A DNA stretch of 64,000 nucleotides from Dendrolimus kikuchii (Eukaryota > Arthropoda > Insecta > Lepidoptera > Lasiocampidae): NCBI GenBank assembly GCA_019925095.2, contig CM034389.1, positions 22,245,435 through 22,309,434 on the forward strand. Direction: 5' to 3'. This document shows, in pieces, positions 12,345 to 23,575 of the stretch. A program made the translations under genes and the position numbers. The notes below the pieces were generated by a model that was not told the DNA's origin, did no database searches, and worked only from the letters and a program-made list of their open reading frames with translations. Numbering within the stretch: position 1 is the stretch's first letter; each line of letters opens with the position of its first letter.

Positions 12345-12535
12345 TGTCACGCCTGTCTCCCATCGAGGTAGTCAGAGATGGATCTCCCCCTGCTACGATT
12401 CTGACAAACAATTCTCGCTTCATCAACTTTCATTAATCTCTTCATACATACACGTTTATTTAAAGCACTTTTTACCTGGCCTTTCCTCAAAATATCTTCA
12501 ATTTTACATTAAAATAAAATTACATACAAATACAT
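12345..12535 (-). mobile_element. LINE ORF2 3' fragment, related to family L
   Basis: The minus strand contains ATTAATGAAAGTTGATGAAG and GAATCGTAGCAG, then GGAGACAGGCGTG. The 52.4-kb copy shows the same region coding ...CIKRLIKVDEAKSVRQNRSR, comparable to the CMTRVMNVKEA region of family L. Confidence 0.5.
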
Positions 12536-12538
12536 ACC

Positions 12539-12985
12539 ATGCATTATCATCATCATTATCCTAGACTTAAATCCCGGTTGCGTTCGGGGTGTCTGCCTCG
12601 AAGTCCGGGGCCCGCTTCCCTACTTTTTCTTCTCCGCTTCGCATCACTTCAATCACTTCGGTCTTTGGCATCCGTATTTGTGAGACCATTGGTACGCATG
12701 TCATACTTTATAATGTCAAGCCAGCATTTTTGGGTCTACTCCTTCGACCGGGATCTGACAGAGGCGCCATGGCTACATATTTGTTACGCACGTAAGTAGC
12801 TGGTTTCCGTAAAACAGCAGCTTATCCATTATGTCATGGATATGGAGGCAGCCGCGGATGCGAGAGTTTATAACGCGATCCTTCCGCGTGACTCCACATA
12901 TCCACCACAGCATATTCATCTCCGTGACACGCAACTCTTGCTTGTGTCAGTCAAGTACAGGCCACGCTTCACTGCCATACAGAAG
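12539..12985 (-). mobile_element. LINE ORF2 C-terminal fragment with GAT-repeat tail
   Basis: Antisense to a LINE end: TCCCGGTTGCGTTCGG next to ATCATCATCATT is shared (reversed) with the tail of the 24531-24875 insert, and the body matches 27590-27905, where ...MAPLPGPDRRRRPKKGWLDV can be read. Confidence 0.5.
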
Positions 12986-13070
12986 GACAGAATACTAGTT
13001 ACCATGCATACCATCTGCTAGTTTTAAACAAATTATAGAATTAAAAAGTTTGCCAACTAAAAACCAGAAA

Positions 13071-13536
13071 ATTAGTAACATACATACATACATAACTTCA
13101 CGCCAGTTCCCTTGCGGGGTAGGCACGAACAACAGAGCGCCATTTAGGCTTATTCTTACACACCTCACTTGCTTCTTTGACATTCATAACTCTTGTCATG
13201 CACGCTCGTCTATTCTTAAGGCTCCTGACATCACCTTCTGCTAGTACACGATCAATTTGATCATGGAAGGTGTGTCATGGCCTTCCACGATTTCTGTATC
13301 CATCCACTTTTGCATTGTATATCTGTTTAGTCATTCTTTCATCATGCATTCTTTCCACATGCCCGAACCACCGGAGCATTCCTTTCCTTACCTTCACCCC
13401 GACACTCTCTTTCAGACCTACTCTCTTTCTTACTTCGGTATTACGAACGCGGTCCGCGAGGGTCACTCCGCAGATTTTGCGCAGTGCTCGCATCTCGACC
13501 GCGTTTAATCTACTTTCATGCTCTCTCTTCCATACA
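13071..13536 (-). mobile_element. Family L LINE, ORF2 C-terminal fragment (frameshifted)
   Basis: The minus strand reads NAVEMRALRKICGVTLADRV, then RNTEVRKRVGLKESVGVKV, RKGMLRWFGHVERM and TKQIYNAKVDG. A frameshift follows the GRP motif, after which the ...MSKKQVRCVRISLNG part is read in another frame. The CATA repeats at the left are the antisense TATG tail. Confidence 0.75.
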
Positions 13537-14161
13537 ATTAGTAACGTTGTTTGAAAATGGGCCTAACCTCATGATTATAAGTTATATAAAAATTTTGGCA
13601 TGGCTTAGACTGATTTTCGCATCCCAGCGCACAATATGGTTAAGACAATCCTGTTCATCAGACCTTAATTGTAATTATTAATTTGAACTAATTGGCCTAA
13701 TAGATAGACGACGCATGAGTACTTAAAGTCGTACACCATAAAAGTCCATGATATTATTGACCACTAATAGCCATTATTATCAACGTAGTATAACTTTTAA
13801 GATAGAATACATAAACTTCTAGGAAACGTCTTTCTATTTTGCAATTTCTGTCTCTTGCACACAATTGAAAGTGACTTTATTCTCCCCAAATTTATTATTC
13901 AAACTTCTTCGACAGTAATTTTAGTAACAACGCCTTTATGAATTATATTTGGTGGAGTTTATTCGTGAATTTATCGGTGTTTCCCTTTTTAGCCGTTTGA
14001 CCCAGTTTTTCTTGTTTCCCGTTTATTCGATGAGCAGACTGGAAGCGTTTCCGACTTTTTGAATGGTATTTAGAAAATATGTAATTAGGATTCTATAAAC
14101 CAAGAAAAGAACCCTTTTTAAATCTTCGTGTCTATCCGACTGTTTATCTTTGTATGTTTTA

Positions 14162-14802
14162 CAGTCATTTTTGTCAAAAAGCACTTGGTCTAGAAAAGCG
14201 TTTTAATACACAGTAGTCTAGTGAAACACCGCAAAACGAAAAACTAAGTGCAGCTGAGACGTAAAATTCTTTATTACCTAGGGATATTTTTTAATATTTT
14301 TTTTTAAGTTTCTTTTTTTATTGCAAGACTAGCAAACAAGCAGACGTCCCTTGTCATGAAAAGTGCTTATCATCGTCAGTCGTTTTTGTCAGAAACCACT
14401 TGATCTTGAAAAGCTTTTTTATACACAGTAGTCTAGTGACACACCGCAAAACGAAAAACTAAGTGCAGCTGAGACGTAAAATTCTTTATTACCTAGGAAT
14501 ATTTTTTAATACATTTTTTATGTTTCTTTTTTATTGCAAAACTAGCAAACAAGCAGACATCCCACGTCATGAAAAGTGTTTATTGTCGTCAGTCTTTTTT
14601 GTCAGAAACCACTTGATCTTGAAAAGATTTTTTATACACAGTAGTCTAGCGAAACACCGCAAAACAAAAAACTAAGTGCAGCTGAGACGTAAAATTCTTT
14701 TTTACCTAGAGATATGATTTAATTATTTTTTTGTTTCCTTTTTTATTGCAAAACTGGCAAATAAGCAGACTGCCCACGTCATGAAAAGTGCTTATCGTCG
14801 TC
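14162..14802. repeat. Three tandem copies of a 213-215 bp unit
   Basis: Units start at 14162, 14377 and 14590, each with CAGTC(A/G/T)TTTTTGTCA(A/G)AAA. Each unit holds ACACCGCAAAAC(G/A)AAAAACT, then AAGTGCAGCTGAGACGTAAA, then TTATTGCAA(G/A)ACT followed by a decayed family A-like end (CATGAAAAGTGCTTAT or CATGAAAAGTGTTTAT). Units are highly similar, so the array looks fairly recent. Confidence 0.85.
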
Positions 14803-15205
14803 TATAGACGTTAAGAACAATAGGGGCAAAGCTAACGCGTTGCAACCTTTACGATGGGTCAGTGGGATGGGTTAAAGGAAGAGGAAAGTAGAACTCACAC
14901 TCATCATAGGAAACATGATTAGCTCAAGGTTAATTTTTTCACGCTAAAATTCTGTGAGAGCGTGGTATCACACCGATCGAGCCGGCCCTAAGAGCTGTAA
15001 GCAAGACTGATTAAAATATTAAATAATAAATAGGTCCATAATCAGCCATCGGCTGGGCGTTCCTCCCCACTTCCTAGAGCCGCTTCGGTTTTGTACGCAA
15101 CGGTTCTCTAGAATGTTCTCCTGCGCACCGTGAGGATTTGGAATAAGCTCTTAACCGTGTTTCCCACAGCGCTATAATATGGGTTTTTTAAAAGGGTGTC
15201 ATAAA

Positions 15206-15328
15206 ATTTCTTCGAGGCCGGCAGCGCGTTAGTGACATCTCTGGTGTTGCAAATGTCCATAGGCGACAGTAATCGCTTTCCATCAGGTGGGCCGTTTGCC
15301 TGTGTGCTGTACTACAGTTATAAAAAGT
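15206..15328 (+). repeat. Family A variant, 3' part
   Basis: CTTCGAGGCCGGCAGCGCG, then GTTGCAAATGTCCATAGGCG, then CATCAGGTGGGCCGTTTGCC and ATAAAAAG. The GAGGCCGGC start differs from the main family and is shared with 22718-22835. Confidence 0.55.
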
Positions 15329-15624
15329 TGGGTATTTTCCCAGCTCGCTGGATGTGTTACCACGTTGGATGGTAACTCTTAATTGGTTTTCATATGCAAT
15401 TGCTTGGCGAATGTATAATGCCACGTTTACAATATGTTCCCTTCCATAACAGCAAGCAGATAAGTGGCAGGGGAAGCGGGCAGCATGAATACACCATGTA
15501 TGACATATTATTATATTATGTTTACATACTCGCGCGGCCCAATTCTTTAGTCACTTACCTGCTCGCTGCCGTTGAATTTTGTACAATGTAACGAGGAATA
15601 AATAAGTTTTAAAAACAAATACAA

Positions 15625-16208
15625 TGTGCAGGAACGGAGATATAAAAGTAACTCCTGCGACTAGACGGCATAGAGCATTTGCTTCTCTGGATGGCTACCA
15701 GGGGTGGTGTAGAGAGCATGCTGTCATAACATTTTTTTTTATTGCTGAAGCACAGCAGACAGGCTGACGGCCCAACTGTGATGGAAAGTGGTTACCGTCG
15801 CCTATGGACATTAGCAATACTAGAAGCGCTGCCAATGTCCTGCCGGCCTTGATAGGAAAAACTGGAACCTGACCACTGATGCCGGGACACAACTCAATTG
15901 TTATGGCGGCATACTCTAGACCAGTGATATTAGTCATCCAGGCAGGCAAAAGCCCTACCACCTAGCTGTGGGTTTTTTTGTCGCTTCTTACGATAGGCCG
16001 CCCGGCCGCAGGAATTACTATTCCTTTTCCGTTCCTGCACATTGCATTTCTGAATTGTGTTTCGATATTAAAGACTAGGTTTCAATCCTACTACAAGTCC
16101 AGAAGCAAATTGGTAGCATGTTTTGTGTCGCAAAAGGTTATATGCGGCAGTAACTGTTTTGCATCAGGGCCGTCTGCCTGTCTGCTATACTCATGCAATA
16201 TAAAAATA
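15625..16208. repeat. Inverted cluster of three family A pieces
   Basis: A + 5' fragment (15625-15729), a minus near-full copy with poly(T) (15731-16040), and a + 3' fragment (about 16065-16208, ending CATGCAATATAAAAAT). This is the same +/-/+ arrangement as at 9051-9586. Confidence 0.65.
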
Positions 16209-16770
16209 TACTATTTAAAATAAGGATCGTCTTCAAACATAACTAAAATACGCGATAAAATCGGAAAAGGCAAGCTTTAACCGCGTCAACTGGCATTTAA
16301 ATTAAAAAAATAGTCACAAGCATTCAGTCGCGTGCTCACGAACAAACAACGAGACAATAAATAAACCTTTATCGCCATTTTAATAAATGTGTGCGGAACC
16401 TCCTTAGAATAAATAAGTGAAGTGAAGTAATAAAAGCGGCTATCTATTGCGAGTATTTCGTCGTGGAACGAACATACAGTTTATTATTGAAATTAATTAA
16501 TATTTAGCATTCATAAATTAGAATGTATTATTTAGAGTTTGAATTGTATCCAAAGAACATATAGGTATCAAACTTAACGGCTTTTAAGTTTCACTGGTTT
16601 GATTCTAGGTTGTGTAAATTTGTTCAATGAACTTTCGTTTTTACTCTGGCCTGGGTGGTATCGACCCGGGAGCTTTTCGTTGTATGTTAATTATAACAAG
16701 AGTGTAACTTACTTGCAAATGTACAATTGTACATTTACCTATTGTATTATTTTTTATTAGAACGCTAATT

Positions 16771-16834
16771 AATGGAATGGGACGGAATAGAACGGAACGG
16801 TACGGAATGGAACGGAACGGAATGAAATAGAATA
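16771..16834. repeat. GGAAC-type pentanucleotide minisatellite
   Basis: About a dozen imperfect GGAAC/GGAAT units in 64 bp. Confidence 0.85.
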
Positions 16835-16867
16835 TAATTTCCTGTATAGAATGCTACATAAAATTAA

Positions 16868-16962
16868 GAACACTAATATTCAAGTACAGCCGGCGGTCTT
16901 ATCGCCCATGGTGATTTCTTCCAGACCACATTTGGATAAAGTATAAGAAGGACAACAAAATG
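16868..16962 (-). mobile_element. Family U LINE-like 3' end, fragment
   Basis: Contains CGGCGGTCTTATCGCCCATG then TTTCTTCCAGACCACA, the antisense of the family U 'GATAAGxCCGCC' block. Confidence 0.45.
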
Positions 16963-17300
16963 CGGTTGTTGCTAAACCAGCACTCGCGTTAATAATTAAT
17001 TTTTACAATATTGTATTTTGTTAAAAAAAATATATAACACAATTTATGTACATTTCGAAATCTTATTTATTTTATTGACATGGTTATCTTTTTTATACAT
17101 ACAAATTCACAATATCACAAGTCATACATAACACGCACACACACCCACACATTTCTTTTTTTTTCTTTTAAATGAATATAACTGTAATAAATAATTTCAC
17201 AATCTGAATTGTACCAATTAGGAAGGAGGTCCCCGAGATACAGGTCGACCTAGTTTGGGGACCAATGAGTTTCAAAAATTGTAAATTATATTTTACTCAA

Positions 17301-17610
17301 TTTTTTTTTCATTGCAGGAGTTCAGCAGACAGGCAGACGGCCCACTTGATGGAAAGCGGTTACCATCGCCTATGGATATTTGCAGCACCAAAGGTGCGAC
17401 AAATGTGCTGCTGCTCTCTTAAGGGAGACTGGAACCTGGTCACTAATGCCGGAACACAATTTAAGGTTGTTATGGCGACATTCCTTACACCAGGGCTGGT
17501 AGCCATCCAGTCGGGCACATGCCCTACCAACTGGTTGTGGGTTTTTTTGTCCCCTCTTACAACAGGCTGCCCGGCCGCAGGAAATTGTATTCTTTCGCCG
17601 TTCCTGCACA
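17301..17610 (-). repeat. Family A repeat, full length
   Basis: Poly(T), TTGCAGGAGTTCAGCAGACA, the GGTTACCATCGCCTATGGAT block, and CGCCGTTCCTGCAC at the far end. One of the best-preserved copies. Confidence 0.8.
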
Positions 17611-18070
17611 AATAAAAAATAAATAAATGATTTTTGTTTTTTTTTATTACTAATTTTAAAAAATATACATAAATATATTTAATACCATATTTTATAACAG
17701 ACGTATAACATCCGCTGTACATTAACGTTAAAGCCATCTAAAACCTCAGCAAGTTACGGTTGTTTACCCTGAATCACCTCGGGGTGTCGTATCATCGCAG
17801 TGAGTGGCCGGCGATGGCTCATTAACCCAACAAACAGGACTGCTCTTATTCTCTAGCTAACGAAGTGGCTCAGGTTTTAGGAGGTGTTAAATTTGATGGG
17901 TTTTAATGCGTTTTGTGTTGACACGCGACTAGTAGCCGCGCTATTTAGCAGTTGTGTACCTATGTAAGTTGCCTTAAATTCTTAAAGGTAAAGACATGAT
18001 AAATATAAATAAAATTTTATAAACTGGCCATAACATCTAGAATATTAACCATTTGCTAATACATTTGTTA

Positions 18071-18104
<34 letters not shown>
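18071..18104. repeat. (TG)n microsatellite
   Basis: About 16 TG units. Confidence 0.9.
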
Positions 18105-18107
<3 letters not shown>

Positions 18108-18235
18108 ATATAATATATATGTGACTATGTATATATGTATGAATTTGTATATTTATTTCTTAAATTAGTTCGAGTGTTTATGTATGTATTGTCTTTTTCC
18201 TGCACAACCTACATCGCCTGATTCAAATTTCTTTG

Positions 18236-18372
18236 ATTTAGGTTCCTTGGAAGAGATCGCTTTGAGCAATAAGGCCGCCTATTGTATTGCCTAGAAAATA
18301 TTGTAAATATGGTCTGTTTTTGTAATTGTATATTTTGGTGTGCAATAAAGTGTTATCTATCTATCTATCATT
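18236..18372 (+). mobile_element. Family U LINE-like 3' end with TATC tail
   Basis: GGTTCCTTGGAAGAGATCGC, then AATAAGGCCGCCTATTG, then GGTGTGCAATAAAGTGTTAT and TATC repeats. Nearly identical to 4046-4190 apart from the tail unit. Confidence 0.65.
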
Positions 18373-19079
18373 AAGACTCATTCAGGTTTTTATAAATAAA
18401 TGAAGTTTTATTAAAGTCTTATATTTTAGTACTTTTGTAAGTCTTATTATTAAATACTTAATATAACTTTAAAACAACACTACATCGTACACATATAATT
18501 CAAAATAATCTTAATTACTACAACATTTATTTAGATACCAACATTTTTGTATTTTACATATACTTTATATATTTTTAAGGTGGCAGTGTTTGTCAAGGTA
18601 GATTACAAAATAACCTGCATTAGGGGGAAATATCATTTATATAGGTATATTACTAAGGATTTTGTGTTATTTAGATTAGATTTAAATATTTTACAAAGCT
18701 TGTACAACATCAACCACACCTTTTAATGAATGAAAAATATTCAAATATGTATTATTATCACGTCTTGTAAAGGTTTTCCTTTATATGACACCGCTACTCA
18801 TTACTAACTAGACCCCTTCATCCTTTGAGTAATTAATACAAAGCATAGCCGCAGGGTGTCGCACGTATTATATATCATCAAGGGACACGTTTCGGTGTAA
18901 TTAAACGGCGTTTCCTTTAAATCTATGTACTTAGAACGTGTGAATTACATTTTACAAGCATTTTAATTATAGGTAGATATATACACTGCTAGATTGGCTA
19001 GGATTACTCTTTGAGTTGGTTGCCTGTAAAATATCAGTTTGACCGATAAGGCTGCCTATTATTTTACTTTTTTTATTGC

Positions 19080-20734
19080 AGGAGTTTACTATTTATTCAT
19101 TGATAATTATTTAAATTATGGTTACAAATCGGTTATGACATTCGCTGTCTGCTGTCGTGGTACGTTTGATTCACTTGCTCGGCTTGTGAGCTTTAGTCTG
19201 TGTGCTATTTTACAGACATAGAGGTTGAAGAAGGAAGAAGTAATACCCAAAATTCATTACCTTTATGTCAGAATTATTGATTACCTAGTAAACAATCAAT
19301 ACATACTTAATGTCACAATTTTTGAAGTGCATTTAGTTTATATGACTGATACCTGTGTTTTATTTCTAACTCTATGGACAGAACAGAACGAAATATCAGC
19401 GCTCGAGGTGCGTTCCATCGCATGACAACTGACAATTTGACGATTTCACGTCGATAGATTATAATTCGTTAAATTGTAAGCAGTATGTTTAGTTCACAAT
19501 ATTTCGACAGTTTACAATTTCGCGAGATATATTGTAATCTAACGGTATTTACAATTTGACGCTGACATATATAAAATATATCTAAAATTAAGATGCGTAA
19601 TTAGAGCTACAATACATAGTGATCACTATTAACGAAATTTGTTACAGATGAATTAATTACAGAAATTAATTAAATTGAATTCAATTTCATCGAGTGCTTT
19701 CAGTTTGTCACAAACTGATCCAATTTGATTAAACTGTGTAATATCAGCTTAAGGGAAATGATGACATACGATAACATTCAATGACATTGAATTGTATAAT
19801 TTTATGTCTACATGGATCACTTTGGTTGCTTTATCGAAAAGAAAAATGGAAGTGAATTGTGTAATTTCGGCTTTAGGACACATAATATCAGGTTTTCCGA
19901 ATGTCAAACATAATTAAAAGTATAAATCACTGAATACATACATAATTTTAGTATTATTTTGAGATTTCACCTAATTTGCTATATAATATAATAAAAAAAT
20001 CACACTAAATGTTAATTTTGATTACCATGATTTTTTTACCTTATTTTACTTGTCTTCTTTATGTTTTCGTAGATTTCTTCTAAAATTATGTACAATTAAT
20101 ACATATTTATTATAACTCATCATTTCAGTAGAAAATATTTCAGTCAATTGCCGAAAACCATATCAATAAAGAACCATCTAAAGTGTAAGGAAAGTGAGAC
20201 TAAAAAGCCTTGATCCATTCATCGTACATTTAGAGGCGTATTCTACCTCAATGGGGAACGGCACTTTGATAGATGAATTACTAACACTACCGTTGTAACA
20301 AAGGTAATGTACGTATTGGTTTTTGCAGTGTCATGGACACTTCCTCTATTATGTTCGCTAAAGTAATAATGAATACAATGTTGTAAATGAACTTTTAAGA
20401 GATATTTTGCTAAATATTCGTAATTATGAACACATTTGCATATCATATATAAATGAACAGCGATATGAATAGAGTCCTTATAAGCAAATTTAGTATTTGT
20501 TTTCCCTCTATAACTAGAAAAAATAAATTGGACCTCTGTATCTCGAACATAGCAATATTTGATTTTACAACACGATTATTTGAAAATAGACTTTAAGAAT
20601 ATGCCAATAATGACATCTATAATCGAATGTTTCCTTAAAAAAATTGCTTAAGTCGAAAACTCGAATTTTTTGGCATCTCCCTTCAAGTTCGACTTACAGA
20701 GGTTATAACCGTATTATAATAAAATTAAATCACG
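19080..20734. other. AT-rich sequence, no gene recognised
   Basis: Several short frames with no family resemblance. Between 19420 and 19570 there are recurring TTTACAATTT/TTAAATTGTAA-like words, probably an old repeat. Confidence 0.5.
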
Positions 20735-20822
20735 GCCACTGAAAAGTGGCCGAAACGTCGAAAAAACCAAAATAAAATAAAATTACCGCGCTTAAAACCG
20801 TTAAAACGTAGTTTTATTAAAT
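20735..20822 (+). repeat. AGTGGCCGAAACGTCG repeat
   Basis: GGCCACTGAAAAGTGGCC is self-complementary (a 7-bp stem), followed by GAAACGTCG and CTTAAAACCGTTAAAACGTA. Shared with 43670-43765. Confidence 0.55.
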
Positions 20823-21010
20823 TGAAAAGTGTTTGTTTTTTACATGACTTAAGAATAATATAATTTTCTTGTATTAACTAATATATCGTAGAATTGCACT
20901 TGTTTATTTTATTGAAGAGCATATACACAAAGTCATTGTCAGAAAATGCATTCATAATGTTTTTTTTATTTTTTGCAGAGACTTCTATTGCCGTTGAATT
21001 TCAATTGCAT

Positions 21011-21163
21011 GGTTTAATATTTTCCTTAGTTTAAGGAGTTGCCCGGAAGAGATTGCTTTAAGCGATAAGGCCGCCCGTTGTTCAACATTTGTCGTATCTA
21101 GTTTTTAAATTAAAATTTTGGTGAACAATAAAGTGTTTTCACTCATTCATTTATTCATTCATT
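21011..21163 (+). mobile_element. Family U LINE-like 3' end with CATT tail
   Basis: Contains GGAAGAGATTGCTTTAAGCG, ATAAGGCCGCCCG, then GTGAACAATAAAGTGTTTTC and CATT/ATTC repeats. Confidence 0.6.
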
Positions 21164-21732
21164 TGTTTTCGTTAAACGCTATAAACTGAACAAAATTACC
21201 ATTTTTTTTAAATTCAAATAATGAATTCTTTAATTAAGATACACGATTACTTTTGGCACGGTAATAACACGTTCAGAGGCGAAGTTTGTGGAAATAAATT
21301 GTATTTTTACTTTTTAAGTTATTTGTTTAAAATTACCTTCAATATTGCTTATTTTTCTAACATAATAAAATCTTTACGAAGGCCACACATGATTTTTTTA
21401 AAGAATGTTAATATTTTTTTTTATTGCAAATATCAAACATATTCGGTCGAACTGTACAAAATGTGCTTCTTTTCCGGCTAAGCAAATAGAGTTAGTTGGA
21501 TAATTTGACGGCGGCGCGTCCCTCGGGAATCGAACTTGCATCAAGGGAGTGCATCCTCCCGCATAGTGCAATCGTTCGTAATGGGAAAAAAATTAGAATA
21601 ATTCGATTTGGCACTATACGCATTTGAAATTTTGATGAAGTGCTTTGAGAAAGGTATCTTTTTATGGATGGAAATTGATGGTGTAGAACTATATACTTTT
21701 GGCGTAATATGACTATTGCTTATAGAGTTTTT

Positions 21733-22043
21733 ATCCGTGCAGGAACGGAGAAAGAATACAGTTTCCTGCGGCCGGGCGGCCTCTCGTAAGAGGCGACAAA
21801 ACAACCCACAGCCAGGTGGTAGGGTATATGCCCGACTGGATGGCTGCCACCCCTGGTCTAGAGTATGCCGCCATAATAACCTTGAGTTGTGTTCCGGCAT
21901 TAGGAGCCAGGTTCCAGTATCCCTTACGAGAGTAGCAGCGCATTTGTAGCACCTTTGGTGTTGCAAATGTCCATAGGCAATGGTAACCGCTGTTCATGAA
22001 GTGGGCCGTCTGCCTGTCTGCTGAACTCGTACAATAAAAAAAA
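21733..22043 (+). repeat. Family A repeat, full length
   Basis: It runs from ATCCGTGCAGGAACGGAG to CTGAACTCGTACAATAAAAA in poly(A) polarity on the + strand, with the whole consensus body. The family appears built of a GC-rich 5' body and a 3' end shared with other repeats (CCATAGG...GGTAACCGC...GGGCC). Confidence 0.8.
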
Positions 22044-22189
22044 GTTACTTGCTAAATGCTTTCACTAGCTTTTTGGCTGTTAAGTCTGGTTTACATTTGC
22101 GTCAAGAAGCTAGCTAACTTACGAAAATGGTAAATTAAACCGTTATAGCTGTATGGACAGCCATCCATTTAATTACATTATATTACATA

Positions 22190-22470
22190 TTATAACGCCT
22201 GTTTTCCATTGGGGTATGCAAAGACGAATTCCTACTTGCTACGATGTTAACATAAATCTTTTGCTTCATCTACATTCATAAATCTCTTCATACATACCCG
22301 TTTAATAGGTGCCTTTGACTTGACCATTCTTTAAGACATCTGCGATTTGATCGTGGTAAGTACATCGTGGTCTACCAGCACTAACTCTACCATCCATACT
22401 GTTGTCATACACTTGTTTTGTCACTTTTCATCCATTTAGGATAGACATTTGATCTACGGTTAAAATAAGT
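22190..22470 (-). mobile_element. LINE ORF2 3' fragment, related to family L
   Basis: The minus strand can be read TKQVYDNSMDGRVSAGRPRC, then TYHDQIADVLKNGQVK, the same order of motifs as TKQIYNAKVDG...HDQI in family L. Frames are broken. Confidence 0.55.
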
Positions 22471-22717
22471 AATCGCTTAAACTAAAGGGATTATTTTATT
22501 TCAACCCCCGGTTAAACGTGTATGCATACTAGCTTTAATCGACCACTTTATTATTTAACTGGTGAATTTTTGTCCAAACGATGATAAAGACTTAACTCAC
22601 TTGTTTAGCCAGTTAACTGACTTCTTAACTAATGCACAAGTAAATTATACCCTGATGTTAAGAATTAATTACTTAAGTTATTTTTTACTAATCGTAAGCA
22701 GCTAGTGTAAGATAAAA

Positions 22718-22835
22718 TTCATTAAACTCTTCAAGGCCGGCATCACCTCCAGTGTTACACATGTCCATAGCTGACGGTAACCACTTTTTTCAGATGGGTC
22801 ATTAGCCTATCTGCTGTATTCTAGCAATAAAAAGA
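22718..22835 (+). repeat. Family A variant, 3' part
   Basis: CTTCAAGGCCGGCATCACC, then CATGTCCATAGCTGACGGTA, then CTAGCAATAAAAAG. Confidence 0.5.
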
Positions 22836-23107
22836 AAGAAAACAAATTCTGCACATGTGTACATGAATTTTTAAAATATGTAACAAGTGAGTTGGGCTGA
22901 TAATTGTCTTCTCTTCACAGCTTGAAACCTAAAGAATATTCTGTATATAAGTATATGTTTGGCAAAAGGTCTTACTTAGTTTTCAGAGTCATACATATAA
23001 GTATATAATTGTACCTACTTTTTACTTATTCAAATTCAATAGTTGTTACTAGACACGGACACGTGTCTGAATATTAAAATATTAATAATAATTCTTATCC
23101 ATGTCTA

Positions 23108-23408
23108 GCAGAAGTCGTGGTAGCGTAATGGCTAGCGCACGCGTCCCAAACTCAAAGGGCGCCGGTTCGATCCTGACCGGAACGCATGTACCACTTGGGC
23201 TGTTTTCTGACCTAATGTGCATATTTTTACAATTACCAACGGCTAACAACGGTGAAGGAAAACATCGTGATGCAGCCTGTGCACATCGAGATAATCGATG
23301 TGTCAAACCTGCCAAGCCGCCTTGGAGAAGCGTGGCGGGTATAATGTCCGTGCCCCTATAGTGGGAGGCCCAAGCCCAGCAGTGGGGCATTCATGGGTTG
23401 TTATTATA
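23108..23408 (+). repeat. Family B tRNA-derived SINE
   Basis: A pol III A box TAGCGTAATGG (23121-23131) and B box GGTTCGATCC (23164-23173) sit at tRNA-like spacing, followed by a unique body and a TTATTAT end. Four more copies or fragments lie at 37915 (minus), 40283 (plus), 44371 (minus) and 54303 (minus). This is a SINE and not a functional tRNA. It lies just before the first recognised RYK exon. Confidence 0.8.
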
Positions 23409-23447
23409 TATATTATATTTAGCAATCATTTAATATCTTTGTTACAG

Positions 23448-23575
23448 GTCTTGACGCAGAACTATACTACGTCAGGGAAGGTGTCGTCAACACATATGCA
23501 ACGAGTTTCATAGTTCCCGTACCGGCACACATAGCTGACCTGGAGTTTATGTGGCAGGCTTTAGGAAGGCGACCG
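23448..23575 (+). CDS. Ryk: RYK-like gene, WIF-domain exon 1 of those found
   Basis: The frame reads (G)LDAELYYVREG, then VPVPAHIADLEFMWQALG and RRP. This is the N-terminal half of a WIF domain; insect Derailed proteins have a near-identical DAELYYVREG start. The acceptor is a pyrimidine-rich tract ending ttacag and the donor is GTAATA after CCG. The exon starts with two bases of a Gly codon whose first base must come from an unseen upstream exon, and it ends in phase 0. It lies only about 40 bp after a family B SINE. Confidence 0.9.

Noticed and set aside
13257..13554. Ser/Phe-rich + strand frames
   Set aside because: They are antisense to the family L LINE fragment; the same frames recur on the opposite strand of the 37- and 58-kb copies.
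14162..14802. CRISPR-like array
   Set aside because: Units are contiguous 213-bp tandem repeats without short repeats separated by unique spacers, in a eukaryotic context.
20735..20770. A hammerhead-ribozyme-like core (CTGAAAA, short stem, GAAAC, GTC)
   Set aside because: The conserved CTGANGA core is degenerate and the remaining stems could not be found; the palindrome alone is not enough.
21716..21949. Open frame of 77 codons and similar frames in other family A copies
   Set aside because: The frame is shared by repeat copies because the repeat body lacks stops; no start context, motif or selection can be argued.
23108..23180. A possible tRNA gene
   Set aside because: A and B boxes are present, but no complete cloverleaf could be seen, and the same sequence continues into a repeated SINE body found at four other places.
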